A stretch of 64,000 nt of DNA from Henckelia pumila (GCF_033568475.1 NW_027331831.1:8432001-8496000), one strand, 5' to 3'. Positions 33,722 to 47,111 are shown, numbered from the stretch's first letter. A program made the numbers and translations. The notes: generated by a model from the letters alone, not told the origin.

Positions 33722-34868
33722 TCTGAGGCATCAGTGCAGCAGAGGACCCAGAGTAGGCATCATGGAGATGGTCAACAGTCTCGGATGCAGGGTCAGATTT
33801 ATGCTTTGCAGGGATCTCAGACGCAGTCAGAAAAGAATGATGACACTCAGAATGATTTTGACGGATGATGTATTTGAGTATTTCGTTTGATAATTCTGTT
33901 TTGTGATAACAGAATGTTAATAAGTTGTATTTTGACAATCATGTGGATTTATGATTTGAGAATTTTCTAAATTTAAATTCCAAGTATTTTCTGATCAATA
34001 TTCAACTGTGTTGAATTAGTTGATATTTGCATAACCAAGGATTAGGGTTGTGCTAGTTTTCAGATGATCAGTTCTAGGATTTTTCCTTTGATTCAAAAAG
34101 TCAGTGATTTGACATAGTGCCAGAGTTGACTTGTTTCCTCAGATACTCAGTGTTTGAGTAATTGTTTATTGATGATGGATTTTCATCATACTTTTAGTGA
34201 TGCATTATACCAGGTGCTGAGGACTGTGTTGGATTGTTCAAGACGGGATAGGAAGCGCGACCTACGCCGGTGTTTTCTGGGAGGTTTATTTCAGATAGGC
34301 TATTGGGGGAGGCTACCTGAGTCTTGATATTTTGCACAGCTATAGCAAGGGGTATAATTACCAAAAGGAATATTCTTATGAATTTTATATTGGTACTGGA
34401 TTAGTGCCAAGATAATTGAAAGTTATCGTCTGACTTTATCAGAGATACAGATTTTAGTTTCCGTTGACAGAATGGTCTTGGAAAGGATTCTTTGACAAGA
34501 GTACATTCTGGATGGAAAGTTTTCGCAGGTGGTACTGGGGGAGAACCAGGAGATTCGATCAGTATAGTCTGGCCTTAGTAGAGTTTTAGATAGTGATCGG
34601 GGGCATGATCAGCATGGTGATTTGGGTTTCTTATTAAGTGATTGTAAGCCTTATTTGGGTGGTTTTCCCATGAGATTAGAGATATGATTTTGAGTTGTCA
34701 AGTGATTACAATTTTTCATCAGGATACAGTGATGATTGATAATGAGAGAATAAAGAACTTGTTGTTCTTATTCAAGTCCATATTGGTACTTAAGATATTT
34801 ATTCAGTATTTTACTGCATTCAGTACTTAAGATTGTTCGAGGACGAAATATCTTAAGTAGGGGGAGAA
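33722..34868 (+). other. gypsy interior without pol domains
   Basis: About 1.15 kb with no frame over 80 codons and none of the RT, RNase H or integrase motifs in any frame I could read. The last 60 bases (ttcgaggacgaaat...agggggagaa) match the usual end of Tekay-like elements and include the polypurine tract, so pol was lost between gag and this tail. Confidence 0.75.
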
Positions 34869-36318
34869 TGTAGTAGCCCGGTTTCATTTTACAAGATTAG
34901 GTGATTTTAAACATGTTAAAAAATGACATATAATTTTAAAAGTATCAAAACATGTTTAAGGAGTCCTTATTTGGTTAAAATAAGTGGAAAATCAGATTTG
35001 AAACGTCCGAAAATGGTAGGGTAGGTCCCGGTGGTACAAAACCAGTTCGGAAGCACCCGGAAACAGTTCGGAAGAAGCGGTTCGATCGGAGCTTCCGATC
35101 AGTTCGGAGCTTCCGATCCCCGTTCGGAGCTTCCGATCCCTGTCCAGTGCCAAGTGTCTTCAAGGATTGAACACGTAGCTGCAGGTGGAGATCGGAGCTT
35201 CCGATCGTGGCCTATAAATATGGGTTCCAAGGGCCACAATTTCACACCAATTCCTATCTTTCTCTCTCGGTTGAAGCCTAGTTTTAGGAGTTTAGGAGTG
35301 ATTCCATCCTTCCTAGGCTTGGTCGGGAGGTTGGCGAGGCGCTCCAGGGTTGCTGCAGAGTGGTGCCCAAGTTCTGGGGCAATCGTCATCAGCGGGCTGA
35401 CGACGGATGCAGGTATATCTTTGACTCCTTATAGTAAATAGAGAGTATGCTATAGCGCAGTTAAGGTTTTAGAATATTTTTATAATGCATGAGTATTTTG
35501 CATTGTAGTGCGGATTATAGGCTTGGACTTTAGAGCTGGTATAGCTTGCCTAGTAGAACTAAGGTACGTAAGTACAGACTGAGATAGCCAGCTGAATATA
35601 CATGTTTATGTGTTGCATAATTATGTGTTGCATTATTATCTGTCATAATATGCATGATTTACTGTTCATGATTTGTATGCGGCATTTGCATACCATGTTA
35701 AGCCTGTTATCCTTTTGAGATAACCAGTTGTTCTAGGGTCGCTCAGCCCTAGGGTTGTTATTATACGATCGGGTACCGTGTGACACCCACTGGACCGACG
35801 GGGCAGCGTGTACGGTTTTTTACCCAGGACGGTGATAGTCCAAGATCGGGTTCAGTATGTGTGGCACCCACTGGATCTTCGGAGCCGCGTGCGCATACTG
35901 GAGGCGCCTATGAACTGAGCATGATTTTTTAGATATGATCTCAGTTACCCAGATCATTCATAGTTCATGTTGCATGCATCATATAGACCTGTATATTCAA
36001 TACTTTACGTACTGGGCGTTAGCGCTCACGTCCCTGCTTTTATCTCGGACACCTCATTCGACGGGGCAAGTTTTGCAGGTGGACCAGGAGCGAGATCAGT
36101 AGTTGATCGGTGACCAGGGCTTGGTAGCAAGGGTCATCAGAGGATTTTTAGATTAAGATTTTATTCGGTATATATTCGATTTGGTTGTATTAAGATTTAT
36201 TTATCTTGGAATTGTTTATCTTTAAGATTTTCCGCTGTTATTTCTCTGATTATGTTTAATTAAGTTAAATGCATGTTTAAGTTCTGATTAGTAGGTGATC
36301 ACGGCGCGGGTCACTACA
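34869..36318 (+). repeat. gypsy 3' LTR, 1450 bp
   Basis: Complete LTR. Compared with the split 5' copy it has one extra CGGAGCTTCCGATC unit near 35095-35115 and an extra block of about 45 bp at 35411-35455. TATA box CCTATAAATATGG near 35212. Confidence 0.93.
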
Positions 36319-36323
36319 TAAAT

Positions 36324-37900
36324 AAAATCCCATCAAATATCAATCCCGTTTTAAAATTTTATTTTGACAAACACCAAAACAGTATTTGCAAATCCAAATC
36401 CCATCAAATTTCCTCCAAATCCAGTCCACCAAACACAGTCTTATAGAATGTGAAGAATGGCATTGGGTAGATAGATTCCCTCGCGATTACAAATAAATAA
36501 AAAAGATTCTTCAAAAATAATTAAATAAATAAAACATCTATACAATTCAATATAATAATGCATTAATCCCTTAGAATAATCAATTTGTCAAATTAATGGA
36601 TGAAAAAAATGTTTCTCATTACTTATAACTATCATCTTTTAAATTTATTTTTAATTTAAAAATATAAAAAAATATTCATTATTTTTAGATATAATAAATT
36701 ATTTATACACACAAATTTTCGCATACATTAATTACTTACTTTAAAGTAACATTGTCTACCGCCCAAAATTAAATTAAACTCACCAGGCAATTCTGATTTC
36801 TGCACGTGCAAAGCGTGATGTTTCGGACTATCTTTCACCTGATTGGAGGAAAACTACAGACTCCTCCGACAATAATGGATCGGGCCATAGTGTAATAACC
36901 GTAATCTAATATATAATTACATTTTATTAAATTTAATAACGACTAATTTCAAATGCCACGTGGACAAGTGACGGTCACAAGATTAAATCATCATTGACTA
37001 AATTGTCATTCTCGATTAGATTTTTTCTTACTCATTTGCAATCCCCAAAGTGGTGACACCCTAAGTCCCCAATACGTTCTTCAATATTAACACATTTTTC
37101 TTTTTTTTAAAAAATACATATATGGACAATGATAGTGATAATAGCAATAATCTATATTATATATGACCTAAATTGCGATAGAATATTATGCTCCACTTCG
37201 TAACATAATCTAACAATTATGTATAGATGTATTAGTCACGTAACAAAAATTAAGAATTAATTATAACTTATAAAGAGTTTATTAGATATCTCATATCGAG
37301 AGGGGACAATCTTTTCTTTTTAGTTAATTTTCGACAAAAAATTAGAGTCAATTCATTCTTCATAACAATAACTTATATAAATACATGTGTCCTATGAATT
37401 GTTTGATAAAGCATAACAAAGATAATTTTCATACTAATTACTTATAGTTTTAAAAAGACAAATCAAATTTTCTTTCTCAAAATTCATATTATTTTTAAAC
37501 AATTAAAAAAATTTAAAATATTAAAAATTACTAGAACACTATTATATTTTATATAAAAAAATTCCGCACATAAAATTATTAAATCGTAAACCTAAATTAT
37601 ATTATATATAATATATATGTATATATATGCGCGTCAAAATTTATAGGATATATATTAGTAAATAAATAAATAATACATATTATTATGTCGACGGGGTCAA
37701 ATTGGACACTTGGGAGCATTTATTGCAAATTCACAAGCAGACAAAGTGGGGGGCCGGCAACGTCGGCCGGGGATCCGGGAACCAATCTCGGGATTATAAT
37801 TTTATCGGAGCCCTCCAAATATACCATATTCATCAAATCAACCCAAATATTATCAAATATTTAAAAATGAACCCCAAACTGAATTTATTGCATTTATTTT
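36324..37900. other. AT-rich intergenic region and PUB-gene promoter
   Basis: No gene seen. 36330-36440 is a CCAAATCC-rich remnant probably continuous with 22690-22759 before the gypsy insertion. AT-rich non-coding DNA follows. The last part should contain the promoter of the U-box gene; a weak TATA-like run (ttatctataatattataaaa) lies at 37914-37934. Confidence 0.45.
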
Positions 37901-38131
37901 CCCCTCCCCCTATTTATCTATAATATTATAAAATAACCTTACCATTTCCAGCTCGTTATTATCTTCCTCCTCCACCCTCTGTTCTTTATGCCACCAAAAC
38001 GAAATCTGAGTGCCAAATCTAGAAAAAAATCTGTGACCGTACGAAGAATGGACTCTTGATTTTTCTCACATTTTGTGTTATTTTTAAAAAAAAATTTATG
38101 AAGCCACCGAGGATCATCTTTCATTAAACTG

Positions 38132-38657
38132 GTATGTTTTTGGGTTTCGCGAGATTGAAGCATTTATAAGATTTCTGAATTTTTTTTTTAAAATTTGTGT
38201 TGCATTAATCTCATACATTCAATGCTAGTGTTATCCTTAAATTCATTTATTAGCAGCTGAAGATTAATCTTTGCCATTTGTTCGGGAAAAGGACAAAAAT
38301 GATTACAAATAATCAGGCAATAATTTTTTTTGCTGATTTTAGTTTTTTTGTTTTCTCATTTTGTGCTTTCGAATTATTATTTTTCAGCATTATTTATTTT
38401 CTTCTGGAGGGCTGATGCTTCTTGCTTGGTTGATTGGTTTTGTTTGAATCTCGTCTGTCAAGCTGATGTGACTAGAGTAATAGGAACATTATTGGCCTGC
38501 TATTCAAATAATTAGTTAGCGTAGAATAATGATTAATTATTATTCATTCTAGGTTAATTCAATAGCATATTTTCGTTGTAATGATGTTCTCCTTCTTTGG
38601 GTTTTCTTTCTTTTTTTTTTTTTGGTTTTGGTTTAGTTTTTAAATATATTCTTTCAG
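38132..38657 (+). other. 5' UTR intron of the U-box gene
   Basis: Donor AAACTG|GTATGT at 38131/38132 and acceptor TTCTTTCAG|GTC at 38657. The T-rich intron precedes the first coding exon by 47 bases. The 5' UTR exon begins in the CT-rich stretch around 37950. Confidence 0.65.
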
Positions 38658-38704
38658 GTCTACAATTTTACATAAAAAAACCACCTGTGTTTACTTTGCT
38701 GGAC

Positions 38705-41700
38705 ATGGACGCTTCAGAGATTGAGGAAAGTTTACTCTCCATTGGTGAACCGAAGGTATGGAGCAGGACTCATAAATGCAGAGGATTTGATTAATTTTTT
38801 ACCCTGCTTTTTGAAATGATTTGGGGTTGAATATTACAGAAATTTTATTTACAAGAACGTGGACGCATTAAATGATACTGGGGTTTAAATTCTCAATTTG
38901 ATCTTAAATCTCGTCTCGTTGTTCGCATAGAGCACTCATTTAACAGTATTCTCAGCAGGAGCATCTCGATTTTTCATATATGTGCTGTTTGTTAATTGGC
39001 AAATAAACTTTGGATTTTAAAATTTGTTTATGTGGTATTTGTTAGTCCATTTATTTATTATATTGAAATGTGTTGGGTGGGTTTTTTTCACCTTAGCTGA
39101 TTCTTGTTGTTGGTTTAGTTACACTGTGAGATGTGCAAGAATCTATGTTCCGTGTATGCGAAAGTATTGGCAATATTCCCTGATCTAGAAGCAGCTCGAC
39201 CAAGGAGCACATCTGGTATTCAAGCACTATGTTCTCTGCACATAGCACTTGAAAAGACCAAGACTATTCTTCAGCATTGTGCAGAATGTAGTAAACTTTA
39301 CTTGGTATGACTCATTCTTTTTCACTTCTGAACGTTTTTTAGCTGAAATATGCACATACAAAAAAAGGAAATACGAATTTAGAAATGGTAGCTGGCACCA
39401 CCTAATCTCCCATTTTTGTATCTTACCAAAATATATTGAGTCGACTCATGTTTGTGTTTAGTAAGAGTATTCGAAATTTGTTAATCAATCCCTCTTATCA
39501 CATTTGGTTGGGGCTTGATTTTTTGCCTTCTCTTCGTTAGGCAATAACTGGAGATTCTGTGGTTATGAAATTTGAGAAAGCACGATGTGCACTTGAAGAT
39601 AGTTTAAAACGGGTTGAAGATATTGTTCCACCAGCCATTGGCAGTCAGGTGATTCTGAATTTGGTTCTTCTGTTAAGTTATATGTATTGGAGAAGTTTCG
39701 ATTGATTTTTTTTTTGGGTACAATGATATATTAAGTTATTAGAAATTTGTTTAAATTTTAAGTCTGTGTTTTTCCAGATCGCCAAGGTTTTAGGTGAACT
39801 TGGAAGGATCGAGTTTTCTCTTGATCCAATTGAGAAGCAAATAGGTGATGATATTATTGGATTGCTTCAACAAGGGAGAAATTTCAACAGTAATTCTTAT
39901 GACAACGAGGAGCTTGAATCTTTTCATCAGGCTGCATCTAGGCTTGGTATCACCTCTTCAAGGGCAGCACTCAGAGAGAGAAGAGCTTTGAAGAAACTCG
40001 TGGAAAGAGCCCGAGCTGATGACGACAAAAGGAAGGAATCTATCATAGCTTATCTAATGCATCTCATGAAAAAGTACTCGAAGGTTTTCAGGGGTGAGTT
40101 TTCGGATGACAATGACTCACAAGGATCAACACCTTGCTCGCCTACCATCCAGGGTTCTTTTGAAGATGGTAACATGCTTGGCCGTAATGGTTTTGCTTTT
40201 GATCGGCAGTTTTCGAAACTCAGTTCTTTCAATTTCAAGCCAAACTTCCGGAGATCAGATCAAATTCATGTGCCTCCTGAAGAGTTAAGGTGCCCTATAT
40301 CGTTGCAACTTATGCATGATCCAGTTATCATAGCTTCGGGGCAAACCTATGAAAGGGTTTGTATAGAAAAATGGTTTACTGATGGTCATAACACTTGTCC
40401 TAAAACTCAGCAGCAGCTCCCTCATCTTTCTTTGACTCCCAATTACTGTGTTAAAGGATTGGTGGCTAGTTGGTGTGAAAATAATCGGATTCCTGTTCCA
40501 GACGGTCCACCAGAATCACTTGATCTCAACTACTGGAGGCTAGTGTTGTCCGAAAGTGACTCTGCAAACTCAAAATCGTTAGAAAGTTTCGATTTATGTA
40601 AGTTCAAGGGTGTTAAGGTTGAACCTTTGAATGACAGTGGTATCATTGAGGAGGCTGAAGGAAATGAACTGGAAGCTACTTCTGTGCAAAAAGAGGATTG
40701 TGGAGATTATCACGCCTTCAAACAGTGTCACGATTGTTTGGCCGTCTTAGAGAAGGATGATGACTTGATGGATAAATGCAAAGTGGTGGAGCAGATAAGG
40801 CTCTTGCTAAAAGATGATGAAGAAGCCAGGATTTATATGGGGGCTAATGGTCTTGTAGAGGCATTGCTGCATTTCTTGGACTCCGCTGTCTCATACAGGA
40901 ATGGGATGGCTCAAGAAATCGGAGCAATGGCTCTCTTCAATCTTGCAGTAAATAATAACAGGTATATGATCATCCGTATCGAATGATTTTTAAATTCCTT
41001 TGATAAAACCCGAATTCTTTAAAGAATTTTTCTACTCGTTTGTTTCCTGAAATTTATTTGATACTGCGGAAAAAAAATTATGAGCTATACAGTATTACTG
41101 TGGATGTTTATATGGCCTTTAAATCACATTTTATGAGCATTGTGTTTACGCAGTTTCCACTCTTTTCAGAAACAAAGAATTGCTATTGGCTTCAGGAGTG
41201 CTTCCGATACTGCAGAAAATGATAGCTAATACCGATTCTGTTGGAGCAACAACTGCCCTTTACCTAAATCTTTCCTGCCTCGATGAGGCGAAAGCCATTA
41301 TCGGGACTACGCAGGAAGTTGTCTATTTCTTGATCTCCATCCTTAAACATGAATCAGATGAGCAATGTAAGATCGATGCCCTTCACACCCTATACAATAT
41401 TTCCAGTCATTCAACCAATATCCCTCACCTTCTGGAAGCCGGTATCATTGATGGCCTTCAAAATCTTATCACGCATCCCAGTGACCACTCTTCAATAGAG
41501 AAGTGCATTGCCATGTTAATTTACTTAGCTTCGAGTAAATCTGCAAGAGATGAAATCATTGCCTCTCCTGGGCTTATTACCGGGCTTGCTACTATCTTGG
41601 ATGTCGGTGAGTCTGTAGAACAAGAACAAGCTGCAGCCTGTCTTCTGATATTATGTAATACGAGCGACAAATGCTGTGAAATGGTTCTTCAAGAAGGGGT

Positions 41701-41959
41701 GATTCCTTCATTAGTGTCGATTTCCGTAAATGGGACAGTTAGAGGTAAACAGAAAGCCCAGAAGCTTCTGATGTTATTTCGGGAGCAGAGGCAACGAGAT
41801 CCTTCACCTGTTCCCAGTCGACTGATGACCGAGAATAGTGAGATGGCCTTGCCTTCTCAAAACCCAAAGCCATTATGCAAGTCAATCTCGAGGAGAAAAG
41901 TCAGTAAAGCATTGAGTGTTTGGTGGAAGAACAAGAGCTTTTCCGTGTACCAGTGTTGA
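38705..41959 (+). CDS. PUB45: U-box/ARM-repeat E3 ubiquitin ligase, PUB45-like
   Basis: Plant U-box E3 ligase. Coding exons 38705-38755, 39119-39304, 39541-39648, 39778-40961 and 41170-41959 join in phase to 772 aa, close to the usual length of the PUB6/PUB7/PUB45 clade. Residues 1-260 form the helical UND region (LHCEMCKNLCSVYAKVLAIFP, and DPIEKQIGDDIIGLLQQGR). The U-box at about 281-354 reads PPEELRCPISLQLMHDPV...GQTYERVCIEKWF...CPKTQQ and should bind the E2. An acidic linker follows. Armadillo repeats from about 470 to 740 (LLLKDDEEARIYMGANGLVEALLHFL, and ALHTLYNISSHSTNIPHLLEAGIIDGL) would bind substrates. The tail is basic. Clade assignment is good; which of PUB6, 7 or 45 is the orthologue is uncertain. 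No defect seen. Confidence 0.92.
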
Positions 41960-42590
41960 GAAAGTTGCTGCCTTATGTCTGGCTCGAGTTGTCTTCCCAT
42001 GTATTTTTTGCGTCGGCTTTCCTGCATCACGATTCTCTTAGAGGAAATGTACAGCAGGCTACTTAAATCAATGGAGTATCTAGCATAGTTTCAAGTCCTT
42101 AGATCAATGTAATCAAGAAACTGTAGCTAAAATTAGGTGTGAATATTTGGTTGTAAATCCTCTGGATTTTGTTTCGGGGCAGAGTATCCATGAGCAGCTT
42201 GCAATTTGCATGATAAATGTCTCGTTTCCTCACCACTTCATCACCATTTCAAATATTCTGTACTATATTTTAGTGTTGCATATTCTATTTGCAATACTAT
42301 AAAAATCTATCACTCGTCATGGGATTTTGTGGTAAATTCGTATCTAAATCTTGGATAAACCAAATAAATACAACTAACGCTAAGTGTAGACAATTAGATT
42401 TATTGACCCTAAAATTATGGCAAGTATAAAATAATATTAAATATCAATAAAAAATAATTAACTATTTATTAGAAAATTTAAATTCTTACAAAAATAAATA
42501 GTTAATTAATTGATATTGTATATATTTTGTGAGCAAATCAAGAATTTAAAGCAAGATTGCATTTTGCATCAAATGGAATGAAATACTAAT
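41960..42590 (+). other. 3' UTR of the U-box gene and short spacer
   Basis: The 3' UTR probably runs to about 42230. The rest is AT-rich and ends with atttt, the target duplication of the next element. Confidence 0.5.
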
Positions 42591-42595
42591 ATTTT

Positions 42596-42820
42596 TGTTA
42601 TAAATCATAATAGAAATAGAGAAATGAGTAGAGAGAAGAGAGAATCATATGAGTCAATACTCAGGTGCAATTATTATTGAACTCAATCACCCTATTTATA
42701 GGGAAAAATTACAAGATACAAATCTTTACAGATATTATCTTGACATATTTATAAAGATCACGAATCTTTCAAATCTAACTAAATAAGATAATCATTTATA
42801 ATAATAATATATTTATAACA
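42596..42820 (-). repeat. 3' LTR of the LARD-like element
   Basis: Terminal repeat, 225 bp, TG...CA. It lacks a 12-bp segment (gaattcatgaga-like) found in the other copy near 46915. Confidence 0.9.
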
Positions 42821-42905
42821 TTCCCCCTTAGATGATTATTTGCACAAGCAATCAATTCTTTAAAATCTTCATTTGGCAAGATTGATGTTCGGGAACTTCA
42901 TCGGG

Positions 42906-43180
42906 ACTCAAGTGTTGCCTCGTTAAAACCTTGACAGTAAAACCCCGTGGGAAAAATCTGAACGAAGGAAAAAGAGTAAACACCATATATTTTCTTTGGA
43001 TGTCTTCCCGAAGATAGATGCGCCTCGTTAAAACTTTATTAGGAAAAATCCAGTGGGACAAAATCCTAATGAAGGAAAAAAAAGTACGACATCTCTCGCG
43101 ATACTTGTTAATTGCCTCATTAAAAACCTTGTTATGAAAAACTACGTGGGAAAAATCATAAACAAGGGAAAAAGAGTACA
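42906..43180 (-). repeat. three diverged tandem units next to the polypurine tract
   Basis: A block reading, on the plus strand, GCCTCGTTAAAAC, then GTGGGAAAAAT, then GAAGGAAAAAGAGTA occurs three times, near 42911, 43022 and 43114. Such blocks are typical of the 3' untranslated end of some copia elements. Confidence 0.8.
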
Positions 43181-45779
43181 ACTGTGATTGCTCCCCCTCT
43201 TGCAAGCATCACTTGAAATTATTAACTCGTCATATTTCAATCTTGTGCATTTATTTGCCAAAAATTGATTCAGATGATGATTTTGCCATGTATATGGTAC
43301 TTCAAAACCAAATATCTTTTCTTCTTCTTCAAGTTGGCAAAAACAATATTTTAACATCGAATCCTTCGAGGTTGTTTCTATATGTATCACCATCAAATCA
43401 GTACATCCATGACAAGTGCAAATATTTTATCATAATCCGCTTGAAATATTTTGAAAAACTTTGCTAAAATTTGTTAATATTGCCACATATCATTTTTATT
43501 GAAAATTTCATCAAATTGTAGTTCAAAATAATCATCATTTTGCATGATATCAAAACACACGGATGATTATATCATTTCGATCCCAAATAATTTGTGAAAT
43601 CTCATATTTTAATATACTTGTTATTCTTCAGGAATAACATAATCTAAATTGGATCCATTGAAATAATTGGTCGTTCACGCTTCTAGCGTCTTTTTTCATT
43701 TACTTGCAAGTAATATAAGATATGGTCCTGCAGGACATTAATTTCTTTTCACAACGACCAGCCTCCATTATTCTTTTCACATTGAGATATTTACTCATTT
43801 TCTTTAAAGGGGTTATTCGTCACTAAAGATGATTTAAATTGTTCAACTTGAACATAAATGAAGTTAAACGATCTTATACACAAGATCAAATAATTTATTT
43901 GAGATTTAAAATTTGAACATCATGTTCATTTTATATTTCACTGGGATTGATCTCAAATATTCTTGTAGCTTCTATTTCCTCCCCCTCAATGTTGAAAACA
44001 TTGTTTTACAAGAATAATAAATGAGAATTTCGCGTCATAAAATCTCATTTATCAAGATAATTGATCATAAGATTCAATTTATTTCCAACATATTTACAAT
44101 CCCTTCAAGAGATTTATTGTAGTGCATTTCTCGCACAAACATTAACTTTCAGTACATGAGCATTTGACATAATATTTATAATATATTTTCAGATATCCCC
44201 AAATATGACGCATTTATTCTCATGGTTTAATAGTTGATTGGAGGCAAAATAAATCAACTAAACCAATGTATTTATAATCATGAAATTGATATGCATATCC
44301 TCTTCTGATCAAGCTTGTCTTGATTACATATTCTGGAAATTTTCTCAATACGTATTTTCGCAAACATTATGTTGCGCTTCATGGGTCCACGTTATTTATT
44401 CATTCCAGATAATATGGGGATTCTTTAATAATTTGAGCTAATGATAATGATATCAAATTTGATAAGACAATAAGAATTCATAAAATCTTCTGGATCTTTG
44501 ATTCAAAAATATCCATATTTATCGATCCAGGAACTTTTGGCTTGTTCATTAACAACTTTGTGCACTATCAATAGTTTTTCAACTATTTATATAATTTGAA
44601 TGCTCAATTCAATGTATTATGCCAAACTCTGAAAGTATTTGTATCAATGACACTTTTGGAGCTCTTTAGCTCTTCTAGACATATTGATTTGTAATATACT
44701 ATTTAAACCAAATCAATATCTGCTAGATTCAAAAATACATATACGTCATTATTGTGTATCACTATTTTATAATATCAAGCACATCATCTTTTTTTCATCG
44801 TCAATCAAGCGATCTTATAGATCTTTCAAACATTCGATCAATATACGATGAAACATATGATTTGGATAGACATCAATCGTCTCCACAAACTTTTATATCT
44901 TGCTTGATAGATATCAATAAATCTTTTTACGTACTTCAGGTACGATAGTGATACGAGATACCGATGAACGTTTAGGACAATACTTGATTATGACGTATAT
45001 CTCAATATTTTGTGCCGAATTTATGATTCATATCTCGATCATACGAGATGACATATTCTTTCTTGAAGAATTAAACTACAGTGTATCAACTGTGTTCATT
45101 GGCACTGTCATATTCACTTAAAATAATGGACCACATTAATTAGACAATTGTCATAATTGTCTTTCCTTGAACAAAATATTATAAATAATATATTATATTA
45201 GAATTATTGAAATTGAGAATCGAATGTACCTTTTCAAATTCTTGTATGCATCAAGTAGATCTTTTACCTTCAACAGTAATATTCGATCTATCACGAATAT
45301 CGTTTTACATTAAATTCATGTTCCTACATGTAAGATAATAACATGTGATAAAAATACTCTATCATTTATTTAAAAAATGATAGATTAATCAAATGATTTT
45401 GAAAAAATCCAAAATTTATATCCACAATCAAAATTGATGAATTTAAAATCCATAATCAAATTTTATTAAATAAAAATTTAACAAAAAATTTATCACCAAA
45501 TTGCATAATCAATATCTCATGCAATATATTGACTAATAGAATAAATTCACAAAATTTGTAGTTCTTATTTTATATCATCAAAATAATTTATGTGAATCAA
45601 AACAAAACACATTCTAGAGTTTTCCACAATTTAGTTTAAACAAATACAAAATTAATTTACCAAAAATAAATTGGTTCAATAAATAAATAAAATGAATTGA
45701 AGTTAGTCATAAATCAACTCATTTACATCATCATGCATAGGCTACCATCAATCCATCATCGTCGTTGCCCAATATAGAT

Positions 45780-46850
45780 GATGGTCCAATTCATTGGGTT
45801 TAACATTTATTTTTATTTTTCTTTTTTCGGTTGATAGTGTTGTGATCTTACTACCGCACATTCATAATTTTCAATCAATAGTCTATGCAGTTCATCATTG
45901 AACATCAAGTCGCTATTCATAAAAATAGTGACAAATAATATATCATGCTTCTTATAGAGCATTAAAAACAAATATATGATTTGAATCGATATCAAGTCAA
46001 TATCTTTTGATATATATCTCACATATATCTTTAATAATATTTTCTTATGGATATTGACAATTTTAGATCATATATCGATATTCTTTGAGAAATTGTACTA
46101 AATTTCTCAATTCATAAGATCATCAACAACCAAAAGGACATTAAATTATATTCTTCGAGAATATTTCAAAATCGTGGATCTTATATTAATATTCTTCATG
46201 AATATTATCAAATCTTGCATATTTTTATCAATATTTCAATATTGATACAATATTGCATCCTTTTATCATATGTCAATATTGATATATTTTGACATGAAAT
46301 CAATTTCTTCAATGATATTTGTAGATATTTGATATCATATCAGATATCAATCACGATTTCTTCATTTTCTCAATATACGAAATCATATATCACATCTTTA
46401 TCGTTAATCTATTAAGATTCTTAATATATTATATTATATCTAGGAATCTCTTTAGATTCTCAATATATTTGACCTTATATCAGATCTTAATCTTGAATAT
46501 ATCAATATTCAATATATTATATCATGAATTCATGAATATCTTTCGATATATCAAAATTGAAATCATGAATCTCTCAAAATTCTCAGTATATTGTATCATG
46601 ATAATGAATTTCTTCAAATTCTCAATATAAAATCATGTTGTGCTACTTTATAGCCATCAACATATTCATGATATTTCATGGGCATCAATATATCAATTAT
46701 TTTCATTGTGCTACTTCTAGAACACCAATGAATATCTCTTTGTGCTACTTTTAGAACACTAATGAATATCTCTCATAAATTTGAGTATTGACAACACGTT
46801 GTGCTATTCCAATAGCATCAATAAAACGAGAATTATTTTTATTCTCAATT
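45780..46850 (-). repeat. degenerate repeat tract inside the LARD-like element
   Basis: About 1 kb built from diverged short units around TCAATATATT/AATATTGA and ATCATGAAT. It ends with four to five copies of a TTGTGCTACTT...AACACCAATGAATATCTCT motif (46630-46820). Non-coding. Confidence 0.6.
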
Positions 46851-46874
46851 GGTTACAGCATCGTGCTGATAACG

Positions 46875-47111
46875 TGTTATAAATCATAATAGAAATAGAA
46901 AAATGAGTAGAGAGAATTCATGAGAGAAGAGAGAATCATATGAGTCAATACTCAGGTGCAATTATTATTGAACTCAATCACCCTATTTATAGAGAAAGAT
47001 TACAAGATACAAATCTTTACAGATATTATCTTGACATATTTATAAAGATCACGAATCTTCTAAATCTAACTAAATAAGATAATCATCTATAATAACAATA
47101 TATTTATAACA
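46875..47111 (-). repeat. 5' LTR of the LARD-like element
   Basis: Terminal repeat, 237 bp, TG...CA, with the primer-site-like sequence immediately inside it at 46855-46874. Confidence 0.9.

Larger units (their letters stand above)
22760..36318 (+). mobile_element. gag-only Ty3/gypsy element (TR-GAG type), split by a copia insertion
   Basis: LTRs start TGTAGTAGCCCGG and end TCACTACA. The left LTR is 22760-23683 plus 32246-32719; the right LTR is 34869-36318. The 5-base duplication taaat flanks the whole (22755-22759 and 36319-36323). A tRNA-Met primer site follows the left LTR, and a purine tract (aagtagggggagaa) precedes the right one. The interior is only 2.15 kb: a gag gene and about 1.1 kb without protease, RT, RNase H or integrase. 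This is the structure of non-autonomous terminal-repeat retrotransposons with GAG. The gag and the AGGACGAAAT...GGGGGAGAATGTAG tail resemble Tekay/Del chromoviruses. Confidence 0.9.
42596..47111 (-). mobile_element. non-coding LTR retrotransposon (LARD-like), TSD atttt
   Basis: Terminal direct repeats 42596-42820 (225 bp) and 46875-47111 (237 bp) begin TGTTATAAAT and end TATTTATAACA. The flanks are atttt on both sides (42591-42595 and 47112-47116). A purine tract AAGGGGGAA on the minus strand adjoins the left repeat, so the element reads leftward with its 5' LTR at 46875-47111. The sequence next to that LTR (CGTTATCAGCACGA) is the likely primer site; it is not the tRNA-Met 3' end and could match an internal tRNA fragment as in half-tRNA-primed copia elements. 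The 4-kb interior has no frame over 120 codons and no gag or pol motif, so it is non-autonomous. Confidence 0.88.
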
